A stretch of DNA of 45,651 nt, taken from positions 1 through 45,651 of the forward strand of contig JAFQDF010000023.1 in the NCBI GenBank assembly GCA_017416185.1. Direction: 5' to 3'. Positions 7,226-15,608 of this stretch are shown here, in pieces. The notes below the pieces were generated by a model, which searched no databases, was not told the origin of the DNA, and saw only the letters and a list, made by a program, of their open reading frames with translations. This stretch comes from Clostridia bacterium (GTDB lineage: Bacteria; Bacillota; Clostridia; Oscillospirales; CAG-272). Each line of letters opens with the position of its first letter. Position 1 is the stretch's first letter. The position numbers and the translations under genes are program-made.

Positions 7226-8548
7226 ATGATCAGTGCTTCAATAATAGTTACAAATACAATATTCAGATATAAGATGCTCTCCCGTGACGACTACGTTGCC
7301 GTTGCTTTTTCGGGTGGAGCTGATTCCACGGTTCTGCTTGATATACTTCATAAAGAAGGCTATAGGGTAGCGGCTATACACGTCAATCACATGATAAGAG
7401 GATCCGAGGCTGATTCTGACGAAGAATTTTGCCGCCGTTTCTGCAAGAAAAGGGACATCCCTTTCTTCTGTCACCGTATAGACGTTCCCGCAGAGGTAAA
7501 GAAAAGCGGTGAAGGACTGGAAGAGGCGGCAAGAAGGCTGAGATATTCCACTATAGAAGAAACGGTATCAAAAGAGGGCATTACGAAGGTAGCAACGGCT
7601 CACCATGCAGACGACAACGCGGAGACGGTGATATTCAATATCGTCAGAGGAAGCGGCGCCAAGGGCGGTTGCGGAATTCCTCCCGTAAGAGGGATATATA
7701 TAAGACCTCTTATAGATATAACAAGGGATGAGGTCATCGCTTATTGCAAGGAAAACGACCTTGACTTTGTTACCGATTCCACAAATCTTTCAACAGATTA
7801 TACCCGTAACTTTATCCGTCACGAGATAATGCCGAGGTTAAAGGAAATCAATCCTTTGGCGGCTTCGGCTTTGGGTAGATTTTCCTCCCATCTTCGCACA
7901 GACGAGGAAGCCCTTGAAGCTCTTGTTCCCCAAAAAGGAACAGACAGGCATACCTTGGCAGCGCTTCCCGATGCAATTCTTTCAAGGTATATCAGAAAAT
8001 GCTGTGAGGAAATGGACGTTTGCCCCTCTGCGGTAAGTGTTTCAGAGCTGATAAAATGTATAAGGCAGGGTAACAGATATCTTATCTGCAATATGGGCAA
8101 GGATATCGTGGGAGTTTGCGACCGAGATTCTCTTATTTTTCGCAAAAAAATCACAGAAGATACACAAATGAGCTTTATAATAGATACGCCTATAGTATCT
8201 GCCCCGGGCTTTGGTGTGATCTGTGTTGCAAAAGACAAGCACAGCTTTGAAGAAATGAAGTGTGAGAGCACTCTGGCAACTGCCTGTCTTGATGCTGATA
8301 AAATTAAGGGCGGACTTCATATAAGAAGTCGCCGTGACGGAGATAAATACCGCTATGACGGTATGACCCACTCCCTTAAAAAACTCTTTAATTCAAAAAG
8401 GATCCCGGTTGAAGAAAGAGCAACCATTCCTCTGGTATGTGACGAGGAGGGTATTGTGTGGATCCCCGGATTTAAGGTTGCGGACAGAGTAAAAAAGGAT
8501 AATAAACAAAGTAACCTAATATATATAGTTTATAACAAGAGGAGATAA
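7226..8548 (+). CDS. tilS: tRNA(Ile2) lysidine synthetase
   Basis: 440 aa from the ATG at 7226. The PP-loop motif SGGADS then lies near residue 29, as in B. subtilis TilS. A TTG at 7199 with AAGGAG 5 nt upstream would add nine residues and is the main alternative. It is an N-type ATP pyrophosphatase: 'VAVAFSGGADSTVLL', 'AIHVNHMIRG', and 'ATAHHADDNAETVIFNIVRGSG'. The C-terminal substrate-binding domain contains 'RRDGDKYRYDGMTHSLKKLFNSKRIP'. It converts C34 of tRNA-Ile(CAU) to lysidine so that AUA is read as Ile; a probable substrate is at 1093-1169. It is followed after 2 nt by hpt, then ftsH, the classic Firmicutes trio. Confidence 0.95.
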   Translation: MISASIIVTNTIFRYKMLSRDDYVAVAFSGGADSTVLLDILHKEGYRVAAIHVNHMIRGSEADSDEEFCRRFCKKRDIPFFCHRIDVPAEVKKSGEGLEEAARRLRYSTIEETVSKEGITKVATAHHADDNAETVIFNIVRGSGAKGGCGIPPVRGIYIRPLIDITRDEVIAYCKENDLDFVTDSTNLSTDYTRNFIRHEIMPRLKEINPLAASALGRFSSHLRTDEEALEALVPQKGTDRHTLAALPDAILSRYIRKCCEEMDVCPSAVSVSELIKCIRQGNRYLICNMGKDIVGVCDRDSLIFRKKITEDTQMSFIIDTPIVSAPGFGVICVAKDKHSFEEMKCESTLATACLDADKIKGGLHIRSRRDGDKYRYDGMTHSLKKLFNSKRIPVEERATIPLVCDEEGIVWIPGFKVADRVKKDNKQSNLIYIVYNKRR

Positions 8549-8550
8549 CA

Positions 8551-9105
8551 ATGGCACTTAATAAAGACGTAGAAAAAGTACTCGTCTCCGAAGAAGAGAT
8601 CGGAAGCATCGTAAAGCGTATATCCGCTGAGATAGACCGCGATTATGCAAACTCAGGCAAAAAGTTCCTGCTTCTCTGCATACTCAAGGGCTCTGTGGTA
8701 TTTATGGGCGATCTTATGAAGCACATAACCATTCCCGTTGAGATAGATTTTATGAAGGTATCCTCATACGGAGCAGGCACACAGACCTCAGGCAGGATCA
8801 ATATCTTGCTTGACCTTCACAGAAGCGATTTTTCGGATACGGATATACTTATCATCGAGGATATCATCGACAGCGGAAGAACCCTTTCTTACCTTGTGGA
8901 ATATCTCAAGCTCAAGGGTGCAAATTCCGTAAAGACCTGTACGCTTCTCGATAAGCCCGAGCGCCGCGAGGTGGATTTCACTCCCGATTATTGCGGACTA
9001 AAGATCCCCGACGAGTTCGTTGTGGGCTACGGTCTTGACTATGACGAGCAGTACAGAGCTCTTCCCTATGTAGGTATACTGAAAAGATCGGTATACGAAA
9101 AATAA
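8551..9105 (+). CDS. hpt: Hypoxanthine phosphoribosyltransferase
   Basis: 184 aa, normal length. The PRPP-binding signature 'ILIIEDIIDSGRTL' carries the adjacent acidic residues typical of purine PRTases. The flexible loop 'KVSSYGAGTQTSGRI' and the C-terminal 'PDEFVVGYGLDYDEQYRALPYV' metal/base-binding strand are intact. It salvages hypoxanthine or guanine with PRPP to IMP/GMP. GAGGAG lies upstream, and the start is 2 nt past the tilS stop, implying co-transcription. In B. subtilis Hpt also interacts with FtsH expression; that is known from the family, not visible here. Confidence 0.97.
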   Translation: MALNKDVEKVLVSEEEIGSIVKRISAEIDRDYANSGKKFLLLCILKGSVVFMGDLMKHITIPVEIDFMKVSSYGAGTQTSGRINILLDLHRSDFSDTDILIIEDIIDSGRTLSYLVEYLKLKGANSVKTCTLLDKPERREVDFTPDYCGLKIPDEFVVGYGLDYDEQYRALPYVGILKRSVYEK

Positions 9106-9160
9106 TAAAATACAATAAAAATGTATATCATATTTAAGGAGTAAATATACGGAGAACAAG

Positions 9161-11194
9161 ATGAACAAAAAGGGTAATAACAAAAGAGTACTGATCTTCT
9201 ACGTTATTCTTATCGCTGTAATACTGTTCAGCGTTGGAAGCCTGCTTTCCGGAGCTGTTACAAAGAAGCTGCAGTACAGCGACATCGTAGAGATGTTCAA
9301 GGACGAAGAGGTTAAGAGCTTCAGCATAGATGAAAAGAATAATCTTATAATCAAAACTCAAAAGGGCGAGGAGCTCTCATACAGACTGCTTTCTATAAGT
9401 ATCTTCTATGAGGATATGAACGAGCTTGTTCAGGAGCAGCTTGACAAAGGGATCATTGAGAGCTATAACTACGAGGAGCCTGCCAACATTCCCTGGTGGG
9501 TAAGCTTCCTTCCTTATATAGCACTTATAGGCCTGTTCATCGCTCTATGGGTATATATGATGCGTCAGGCATCCGGAAAGGGCGGAAAGATGGGCGGCTT
9601 TGGTAAAGCCAAGGTCAAGACTCCGGCAAATGACAAAAACAAGGTTCTTTTTAAGGACGTTGCAGGTGCAGATGAAGAAAAAGAAGAGCTCAAGGAGTTC
9701 GTTGACTTCTTGCGCGATCCCAAGAAATTCACGAAGCTGGGTGCAAAGATACCTCACGGTGCTTTGCTCGTTGGCCCTCCCGGTACCGGTAAAACTCTTT
9801 TAGCCAAGGCTGTTGCAGGCGAGGCGGGAGTTCCCTTCTATTCTATTTCGGGCTCGGATTTTGTTGAGATGTACGTAGGTGTGGGTGCAAGCCGTGTCCG
9901 CGACCTCTTTGAAACAGCACGTAAGAGTCCCGCAAGCATCATATTCATCGACGAGATCGACGCCGTGGGCAGACACAGAGGTGCAGGCTTAGGCGGCGGA
10001 CACGATGAGAGAGAACAGACACTTAACCAGCTTCTGGTCGAGATGGACGGATTTGGAACTCACGACGGCGTTATAGTCCTTGCGGCTACCAACCGTCCCG
10101 ACATACTTGACCCCGCTCTGCTTCGTCCCGGACGTTTCGACAGACAGATAACCGTAGGCTATCCTGACCTCAAGGGCAGAGTTGATATACTTCACGTTCA
10201 CGCCAAGAACAAGCCCTTCAGCGGTGAGGTAGACTTTAACAAGGTGGCACAGGCCACCGCAGGCTTTACAGGCGCAGACCTTGCCAACCTGCTTAACGAG
10301 TCCGCACTTCTTGCGGCAAGAAAGAATAAGATGCTCATCGGTATGGACGATATCGAGGAAGCTACACTTAAGATAATGGTAGGTCCCCAGAAGAAGTCTA
10401 TGAAGATAAAGCCTGAGGAAAAACGCAAGACGGCGTACCACGAGGCAGGTCACGCTATCATAGCCTTTGCCCTGCCCAGCCTTGACCCCGTAAGACAGAT
10501 ATCCGTTATCCCCAGCGGAAGAGCCTTGGGTTATACACTCAATCCTCCCGTAGAGGATAAGTACAGCGTATACAAGAAGGGTCTTAAGGACGAGATCGCA
10601 ATGCTCTTAGGCGGCCGTGTTGCCGAGAAGATAATCTTCGACGATATCTCGGGCGGTGCCTCCAACGACATCGAGCGTGCTACCGATATTGCCCGTAAGA
10701 TGGTTACAAAGCTGGGTATGAGCGATAAGCTCGGCCCCATAGCCTTCGGCGGTTCCACCACAGGCGACGAGGTGTTCTTAGGCAGAGACTTCTCCAACTC
10801 ACGTAACTATTCCGAGGCAATTGCTTCCAAGATAGACGAGGAGATCCACGCTATCATCACCGAGGAATTTGAAAGAGCGGAAAAAATCCTCCGCGACAAC
10901 GTTGACAAGATGCACTTCATTGCCGATTACCTCACCAAGTACGAGGTAATGGACGATAAGCAGTTTAAGGCTGCTATGGAGAGCGACGAGCCCACCGAGG
11001 AGATGCTTAATACCATTGCCGAGGAAAACCGTGCACAGCGCGATAAGGAAAATGAAGCAAGAGCCCGTGAAGAGGCAGAGCTCCGTGCCAAGGCGATCGG
11101 AGCTGAGCTTACCACCGAGGATATCAAGGATACGACAGATCCTATAGATGCTTTTGCTGAAAGCGAAAAAAACAACGATAATACCGAGGAATGA
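9161..11194 (+). CDS. ftsH: ATP-dependent zinc metalloprotease FtsH
   Basis: 677 aa. Two membrane helices (about residues 8-30 and 110-132) flank a short extracytoplasmic domain. The AAA+ module has Walker A GPPGTGKT starting at residue 205, Walker [12 protein letters not shown], and the second region of homology with [19 protein letters not shown]. The M41 zinc site is H427-E-A-G-H431, with a downstream Asp ligand in [12 protein letters not shown]. The tail is acidic and charged (about residues 600-677). It degrades membrane and regulatory proteins at the inner membrane. The start has GGAG about 7 nt upstream. It is the third gene of tilS-hpt-ftsH. Confidence 0.98.
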   Translation: MNKKGNNKRVLIFYVILIAVILFSVGSLLSGAVTKKLQYSDIVEMFKDEEVKSFSIDEKNNLIIKTQKGEELSYRLLSISIFYEDMNELVQEQLDKGIIESYNYEEPANIPWWVSFLPYIALIGLFIALWVYMMRQASGKGGKMGGFGKAKVKTPANDKNKVLFKDVAGADEEKEELKEFVDFLRDPKKFTKLGAKIPHGALLVGPPGTGKTLLAKAVAGEAGVPFYSISGSDFVEMYVGVGASRVRDLFETARKSPASIIFIDEIDAVGRHRGAGLGGGHDEREQTLNQLLVEMDGFGTHDGVIVLAATNRPDILDPALLRPGRFDRQITVGYPDLKGRVDILHVHAKNKPFSGEVDFNKVAQATAGFTGADLANLLNESALLAARKNKMLIGMDDIEEATLKIMVGPQKKSMKIKPEEKRKTAYHEAGHAIIAFALPSLDPVRQISVIPSGRALGYTLNPPVEDKYSVYKKGLKDEIAMLLGGRVAEKIIFDDISGGASNDIERATDIARKMVTKLGMSDKLGPIAFGGSTTGDEVFLGRDFSNSRNYSEAIASKIDEEIHAIITEEFERAEKILRDNVDKMHFIADYLTKYEVMDDKQFKAAMESDEPTEEMLNTIAEENRAQRDKENEARAREEAELRAKAIGAELTTEDIKDTTDPIDAFAESEKNNDNTEE

Positions 11195-11222
11195 TTTAAA
11201 GCCGCCATATGGCGGCTTTAAA
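11195..11222. terminator. 28-bp perfect palindrome after ftsH
   Basis: TTTAAAGCCGCCAT and its exact reverse complement are joined without a spacer. It begins 1 nt after the ftsH stop and ends 10 nt before the next start codon. The A/U flanks suggest a bidirectional terminator; the next gene would then need read-through or its own signals. Confidence 0.7.
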
Positions 11223-11232
11223 TTGAATTATT

Positions 11233-12039
11233 ATGACGAAATTTATTTGTCCCATATGTAAGGAACCTCTCAACGGAGACAAATCCCTTAAATGCTCAAA
11301 AAATCACTGCTTTGACCGTGCTAAAAGCGGTTACATAAATCTGCTGTCCGGTAAGGGCGGAAACCATGGGGATCCCAAGGAAATGGTCCTTGCAAGAAAG
11401 AGCTTTCTGGACCGTGGATATTACGAACCCTTGAGAGAGGACGTTGCCAAAACGGCAAAGGAGGTCACACCCGGCACCGGAACGCTGCTCGACTGCGGAT
11501 GCGGAGAGTGTTATTATACTCAGAGAATAGCAGAGTTGCTTCCCAACGCCGATATTATGGGTATCGACGTATCAAAGGACGCTGTAAACTACGGCTGTAA
11601 GCGCAGCAAAAACCTTGACCTTGCGGTTGCAAGTGTATATGCCATACCCGTGGCTGATTCATCTGTTGATACGGCGGTAAGTATCTTTGCTCCCGCAGCC
11701 ATAGAAGAATTTTTAAGGGTGCTTAAGCCCGAAGGTTATCTGATAATGGCAATAGGTGCAGAAAATCACCTCTGGTCATTAAAAAAGGCGGTATACGAAA
11801 CTCCCTACAAAAACGAGACCGCTGCTGACTATTCTATCGACGGCTTTGTGTTTATCGGTAAAAAGGAGTTAAAGTACACGGTTGATCTTGCCTCAACCGA
11901 GGATATCAAAAACCTCTTCTCAATGACTCCCTACTATCACAAAACCTCACAAACCGACATTGCAAAGTTAGACACCCTTGAAAAATTAACTACAGAGATA
12001 GAATTTGAGATATTAATATATAAAAAGGTTTCTGCCTGA
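11233..12039 (+). CDS. rlmA: 23S rRNA (guanine-N1) methyltransferase, RlmA family
   Basis: 268 aa, normal for the family. An N-terminal zinc module begins at CPICKEPL and continues with 'CSKNHCFDRAKSGYINLL'. A Rossmann SAM-binding domain follows with 'LLDCGCGECYYTQ' (motif I) and 'IMGIDVSKDAV' (acidic end of strand 2). RlmA enzymes methylate N1 of G745 or G748 in 23S helix 35. Whether this is type I or II cannot be told here. No Shine-Dalgarno is visible before the ATG. The 28-bp palindrome ends just upstream, so translation initiation is odd. Confidence 0.88.
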   Translation: MTKFICPICKEPLNGDKSLKCSKNHCFDRAKSGYINLLSGKGGNHGDPKEMVLARKSFLDRGYYEPLREDVAKTAKEVTPGTGTLLDCGCGECYYTQRIAELLPNADIMGIDVSKDAVNYGCKRSKNLDLAVASVYAIPVADSSVDTAVSIFAPAAIEEFLRVLKPEGYLIMAIGAENHLWSLKKAVYETPYKNETAADYSIDGFVFIGKKELKYTVDLASTEDIKNLFSMTPYYHKTSQTDIAKLDTLEKLTTEIEFEILIYKKVSA

Positions 12040-12048
12040 GCAGAAACC
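12027..12048 (+). terminator. Hairpin over the rlmA stop codon
   Basis: GGTTTCTG-cctgag-CAGAAACC overlaps the stop codon. It lacks a clear U-tract. Confidence 0.5.
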
Positions 12049-12055
12049 CTCCTTA

Positions 12056-12111
12056 ACTTTACACTTTGCACTTTGCACTTTACACTTTACACTTTGCACT
12101 TTGCACTTTTA
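12056..12111. repeat. Heptamer tandem repeat, ACTTTRC type
   Basis: Seven perfect 7-nt units alternating ACTTTAC and ACTTTGC, plus a degenerate eighth, directly after the rlmA hairpin. It is non-coding and belongs with the other 7-nt repeats at 23076, 31573, 35252 and 35458. Confidence 0.9.
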
Positions 12112-12135
12112 TTCCCTCTCCAAAGAGAAATAAAT

Positions 12136-12155
12136 AAAACCGCCGAAGCGGTTTT
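12136..12155 (-). terminator. Terminator of the small Asp/His-rich gene
   Basis: AAAACCGC-cgaa-GCGGTTTT with a T-rich stretch on the minus strand, 15 nt past the stop of the gene at 12171-12521. Confidence 0.75.
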
Positions 12156-12170
12156 ATAAATTGTTGTTTC

Positions 12171-12521
12171 TTATCTCTGCTTTGTCTTCTTGGGAACAAA
12201 GATGATTATCGCAATAACGAAAGCAACAAGGATAACTGCTGCAACAACGAGAGCGATATAATCGGAAACACTGAGAGTTGCCCAACCGTCATTGGTGGAA
12301 GTCGCGTGAGCGTCAGCATCGTGGTCAGCCACACCGTCGCCGTCGTGATCATGCTCAACTGCAGCCGCAGTGGTATCATCTGTGTCTGCCACCTCAGCTG
12401 TGTCTGCTACCTCAGCTGTGTCTGCTACCTCAGCTGTGTCTGCAAATGCAGGAACGAGCATAAGAGAGGACAGAAGTGTGAAAACCATTGCAATAGCAAC
12501 TAATACTCTGAACTTGTTCAT
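12171..12521 (-). CDS. Small exported membrane protein with Asp/His-rich, possibly metal-binding segment
   Basis: 116 aa. A signal peptide (about residues 1-27, ending VPAFA) is followed by three DTAEVA hexapeptides, a cluster HDHDGDGVADHDADAHA (about 57-73), a membrane helix (about 85-108) and a basic tail VPKKTKQR. The DxDGDGxxD pattern resembles calcium-binding loops of EF-hand, dockerin or thrombospondin type 3 repeats, but only one is present. The topology would place the acidic part outside the cell. There is no LPxTG motif. GGAAAGGA precedes the start. I do not recognise a named family. It is transcribed alone. Confidence 0.8.
   Translation of the reverse strand: MNKFRVLVAIAMVFTLLSSLMLVPAFADTAEVADTAEVADTAEVADTDDTTAAAVEHDHDGDGVADHDADAHATSTNDGWATLSVSDYIALVVAAVILVAFVIAIIIFVPKKTKQR
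12382..12443. repeat. 18-nt in-frame tandem repeat encoding DTAEVA
   Basis: Three full 18-nt units (12382-12435) plus 8 nt of a fourth. Units 2 and 3 are identical and unit 1 differs by one base. This allows the exported spacer to change length in steps of six residues. Confidence 0.9.
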
Positions 12522-12644
12522 TATATTTAGTCCTTTCCTCGAGAAAATATTGGATATATATCACTAATAGAGGATAACAAATATATATTAACAGCATATT
12601 AACAAATTTATAATAAATTATGTCTTATGACAAAAGGAAGTAAA

Positions 12645-12977
12645 ATGGATACAAAACGCTTTTCAAAAAATGATAACGGCTTTATCTGTGCTCATTGCGG
12701 GGCTGAAATAGAGCCTTTGGGATATACCTCCCGTAACCACTGTCCCGTGTGTCTCTGGTCTTTGCACGTTGATATCAATCCCGGCGACCGTGCCAACGAA
12801 TGCCGGGCTCCTATGGAGCCGATTGGCTGTGTTACAGACCCAAAAAAGGGATATATCATTATTCACCGCTGTACAAAATGCGGAGAGATAAAGCGCAACA
12901 AAGCTGCCCATGAGGCAAAAATACAGCCTGACGATATCAATAAGTTGATAGAGCTTACGGCAAAGCATATCGATTAA
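12645..12977 (+). CDS. RNHCP domain protein
   Basis: 110 aa from the ATG at 12645, chosen because AAAGGAAG lies 5 nt upstream; an ATG at 12627 has no site. It contains 'GFICAHCGAEIEPLG', then the name-giving 'SRNHCPVCLWSLHVDINPGD' and a second zinc pair in 'HRCTKCGEIKRNKAA'. These four Cys-type knuckles fit the RNHCP family (PF12647). The function of the family is unknown; its paired CxxC knuckles suggest zinc and perhaps nucleic-acid binding. It stands alone, upstream of the MinD-like gene. Confidence 0.9.
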   Translation: MDTKRFSKNDNGFICAHCGAEIEPLGYTSRNHCPVCLWSLHVDINPGDRANECRAPMEPIGCVTDPKKGYIIIHRCTKCGEIKRNKAAHEAKIQPDDINKLIELTAKHID

Positions 12978-13002
12978 TTGCTTTGTTAAATTAAAGAAAT
13001 TT

Positions 13003-13032
13003 ATTGACTTAAAGCTTTAATTATGATATCAT
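13003..13032 (+). promoter_or_regulatory. Promoter of the MinD-like / MgsA-like unit
   Basis: TTGACT (13003-13008) and TATCAT (13027-13032), 18-nt spacer, upstream of GAGGAGG and the ATG at 13060. Confidence 0.5.
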
Positions 13033-13059
13033 ATATTAAAGTATTGTGAGGAGGTATTT

Positions 13060-13845
13060 ATGTCAAAAACCAATATTGTTATGATAACCTCCTGTAAAGG
13101 CGGAGTAGGTAAGACGACGGTTTGTGCCAATCTTGCCGTTACCCTTGCAAAGCTGGGTAAGAAGGTGCTGATGCTGGATTGTGATTTCGGTATGAGGTGT
13201 CTTGATCTGGTTTGCGGGCTTGAGGATAAGTGTATGTATGACCTTTGCGACGTTATTGTTCGTCATATAAGTTACGATAAGGCGATAATACGTGATGAAC
13301 GCAGTGACAATCTTTATTTTCTTGCAGCACCATATAAGTATGAAAACGATATAACCGTTTCCGATTTTAAAAAGTTTACCGATGGTGTATCCGAGGCTCT
13401 TGAGCTTGATTATATACTGATAGACACTCACGGAGGCAACGGACCCGAGATAGAACTGGGTGCAGCAGTGAGCGATATGGCTTTGATAGTGGCTACACAC
13501 CAGAGTGCTGCTCTCCGTGCTGCCGAGCAGACAAATCATAGGCTCTGCGAGCTGGGTGTATCAAACACCAGGCTGGTTATAAATTGCTTTGATGAGCGCA
13601 GGGTAAAAAAGGGCGAGCTGCCCGGTATTATCGATATCATTGACAAGACCTACGTCAAGCTTATCGGAGTGATCCCGACGGATCATATTTTTGTGATCGC
13701 ACAGCGCAGCGGAAAGCTTGTTGACAGCTTCGGTATCACCAATACCGTCCGTGCATTTTTCAATATTGCGTTACGTATCGAGGGAATGAGTGTTCCCCTG
13801 ATGCACGATTTCAAAAAGATAAACAGAAGAATATTACTTAAATAG
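13060..13845 (+). CDS. MinD/ParA-family ATPase, divergent MinD
   Basis: 261 aa. The deviant Walker A CKGGVGKTT is near residues 12-20 with the signature lysine K13, the switch segment is 'LMLDCDFGMRCLDLVCGLED', and Walker B is 'DYILIDTHGG'. The region 'LRNLDvvmGLE'-'VYDLxDVI' of true MinD is recognisable here as RCLDLVCGLED and MYDLCDVI. The C-terminus (MHDFKKINRRILLK) is basic and could form an amphipathic helix, but it is not a clear MinD membrane anchor. No minC or minE is adjacent. The next gene is an MgsA homologue. In many Clostridia minCDE, rodA and mgsA are neighbours, so this pair may be a remnant of that cluster. Confidence 0.8.
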   Translation: MSKTNIVMITSCKGGVGKTTVCANLAVTLAKLGKKVLMLDCDFGMRCLDLVCGLEDKCMYDLCDVIVRHISYDKAIIRDERSDNLYFLAAPYKYENDITVSDFKKFTDGVSEALELDYILIDTHGGNGPEIELGAAVSDMALIVATHQSAALRAAEQTNHRLCELGVSNTRLVINCFDERRVKKGELPGIIDIIDKTYVKLIGVIPTDHIFVIAQRSGKLVDSFGITNTVRAFFNIALRIEGMSVPLMHDFKKINRRILLK

Positions 13846-13862
13846 ATTCTAAGACAGAAGGG

Positions 13863-14291
13863 GTGAAAAAAGTGCATATAGCAATAATAGCAGACGACAA
13901 GAAGAAGGAGTTGATGACTCAGTTTTGTATCGCATATTGCGGTATACTGAACAAGCATGAACTCTGTGCGACAAACATCACGGGTAAATATATTTCAGAG
14001 TCAACAGGCCTTGAGATAGAAAAGTTAATGGCGGGCTCTGTAGGCGGACTGCAACAGATACTGTCCCGTATTGCCTATGACGAGATAGATATGGTGCTCT
14101 ATATGCGTGACCCTGATGCCTACCATTCTGCAGACGAGAAGGAATCAATTGACAACTTGTTCAGACTTTGTGATATTCACAGTGTTCCTCTTGCGACAAA
14201 TATCGCCACCGCGGAGGTGCTGATCAACGGTCTTGAGCGGGGAGACCTGGCTTGGAGAGAAATCTACAACCCCAAGGTTAAATATTTTTGA
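13863..14291 (+). CDS. Methylglyoxal synthase-like protein lacking key catalytic residues
   Basis: 142 aa with a GTG start preceded by AAGGGG. The fold signature is clear: 'ATNITGKYISESTGL', 'GSVGGLQQILSRI', 'LYMRDP', and 'RLCDIHSVPLATNIATAEVLI'. Compared from memory with E. coli MgsA, the active-site His19 position is Asp11 (IADD instead of VAHD). The catalytic Asp71 of GGDQQ is Leu63 (GGLQQ), with a 2-residue deletion before the conserved His88. Asp91 (Asp101 equivalent) remains. DHAP-to-methylglyoxal activity is therefore doubtful, and a phosphate- or ligand-sensing role is possible. It lies 17 nt after the MinD-like gene and is probably co-transcribed. Confidence 0.85.
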   Translation: MKKVHIAIIADDKKKELMTQFCIAYCGILNKHELCATNITGKYISESTGLEIEKLMAGSVGGLQQILSRIAYDEIDMVLYMRDPDAYHSADEKESIDNLFRLCDIHSVPLATNIATAEVLINGLERGDLAWREIYNPKVKYF

Positions 14292-14304
14292 AACGGTAAT
14301 AATA

Positions 14305-14328
14305 AAAGCAGGCGAGTGCCTGCTTTTT
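14305..14328 (+). terminator. Terminator after the MgsA-like gene
   Basis: AAAAGCAGGC-gagt-GCCTGCTTTT followed by a T-rich stretch, 14 nt past the stop. Confidence 0.85.
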
Positions 14329-14352
14329 ATTTGTACAGGGAGAGTGAGAAAG

Positions 14353-15597
14353 ATGATAATCAGGACAGCAGAGATTCTTTGTGTCGGTACAGAGATACTT
14401 TTGGGCGACATAATAAACACCAACGCAGCATATCTTTCAAGAGAGCTTGCTTCTCTTGGTATTTCCCAATACAGACAGAGCGTTATAGGTGATAACAGCC
14501 AAAGGCTTGAACAGACTGTAAAGGACTGTCTGAAGAACTGTGACCTTCTTATTATGACGGGAGGTCTCGGACCCACCTATGACGATATTACAAAGGAAAC
14601 TGTGGCAAAAGCAGTGGGCAGATCTATTTATGAGGATGCCGAGGTGTTAAAGGAAATCGAGCATTATTTCAAAAAAAGAGGCCGTCATATGACCGATAAT
14701 AATCGCAAGCAGGCAAACGTTATCGAGGGCTCAAGGGTGCTTCGCAATACCTTCGGTACAGCTCCGGGAGTTTTCTGCGAAAGTGACGGTAAAATAATAA
14801 TACTTCTGCCCGGACCGCCCTCCGAAATGATTCCTATGTGGCAGAACGAAGCAAAGCCCCTTATAGCAAAATATTGTGATAAGGTGCTTGTGTCAAGAAA
14901 TATCAATCTGATCGGTATCGGTGAATCTGCTCTTGCAGAGAAATTAGGCGATATGATGGAAAAGGCAACCAACCCCACCATTGCTCCTTACTGTAAGACC
15001 GGAGAGGTAAGACTTCGCGTTACCGCCTCTGCCGATACCCGCGAACAGGCTCTTTCGATGTGTCTTGACACCGTGGAAGATATAAAGGCAACCGAGGTAG
15101 GTAAATATATCTACGGCTATGATACTACCCTCGAAGAAGCGGTAGTAAACACCCTCAGACGAAAGAATAAGATATTATCCACAGCGGAGAGCTGTACCGG
15201 AGGACTGATCGCAAAGCTGATAACCGACGTTCCCGGTGCCTCCGACGTATTTTACGGCGGAGTCAACAGTTATCACAATATTATCAAAAATAAAGTTCTG
15301 GGTGTTTCAAGCCGAAGCCTTGATAAATACGGCGCGGTATCCCATCAGGTAGCCGTTAAGATGGCAGAAGGAGTTCAGGCACTTATGAATTCGGATGTCA
15401 GCGTGGCGGTTACAGGTATTGCAGGACCCGGAGGTGGCACCGAGGAAAAGCCCGTAGGTCTTGTGTATATTGCGGTTTGTCATAACGGCAAGACCTCTGT
15501 TAAAAAGTATAAGTTCGGTTGTCGACTTTCAAGGGAAAAGATAAGGGAGCTTACTGCGGTGAACGCTTTGACCGACGTGCTTGAGACAATAAGATAA
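14353..15597 (+). CDS. cinA: CinA-like protein (competence/damage-inducible; NMN deamidase domain)
   Basis: 414 aa from the ATG at 14353 (AGGGAGAG upstream); an in-frame start at 14233 would overlap mgsA and its terminator. The N-terminal MoCF-like domain has 'AEILCVGTEILLGDIINTN' and 'LLIMTGGLGPTYDDITKE'. The C-terminal PncC-type amidase domain has 'STAESCTGGLIAKLITDVPG', with the Ser-Cys segment typical of nicotinamide-mononucleotide deamidases, and 'VAVTGIAGPGGGTEEKPVGLVY'. Known roles are NAD cycle repair (NMN to NaMN) and pyrophosphatase activity of the N-terminal part. A pnuC-type transporter lies at 42673, but nothing here links the two. Confidence 0.95.
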   Translation: MIIRTAEILCVGTEILLGDIINTNAAYLSRELASLGISQYRQSVIGDNSQRLEQTVKDCLKNCDLLIMTGGLGPTYDDITKETVAKAVGRSIYEDAEVLKEIEHYFKKRGRHMTDNNRKQANVIEGSRVLRNTFGTAPGVFCESDGKIIILLPGPPSEMIPMWQNEAKPLIAKYCDKVLVSRNINLIGIGESALAEKLGDMMEKATNPTIAPYCKTGEVRLRVTASADTREQALSMCLDTVEDIKATEVGKYIYGYDTTLEEAVVNTLRRKNKILSTAESCTGGLIAKLITDVPGASDVFYGGVNSYHNIIKNKVLGVSSRSLDKYGAVSHQVAVKMAEGVQALMNSDVSVAVTGIAGPGGGTEEKPVGLVYIAVCHNGKTSVKKYKFGCRLSREKIRELTAVNALTDVLETIR

Positions 15598-15608
15598 AAC
15601 AAAAAATA

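Noticed and set aside
12278..12567. Plus-strand frames over the small Asp/His-rich gene
   Set aside because: They are translations of the 18-nt repeat in other frames (SAVSAT, CVCYLS); the minus-strand frame has a signal peptide, membrane helix, ribosome site and terminator.
14233..14352. N-terminal extension of CinA from 14233
   Set aside because: It would overlap mgsA and run through its terminator hairpin; the ATG at 14353 has a ribosome site and begins at the conserved CinA N-terminus.
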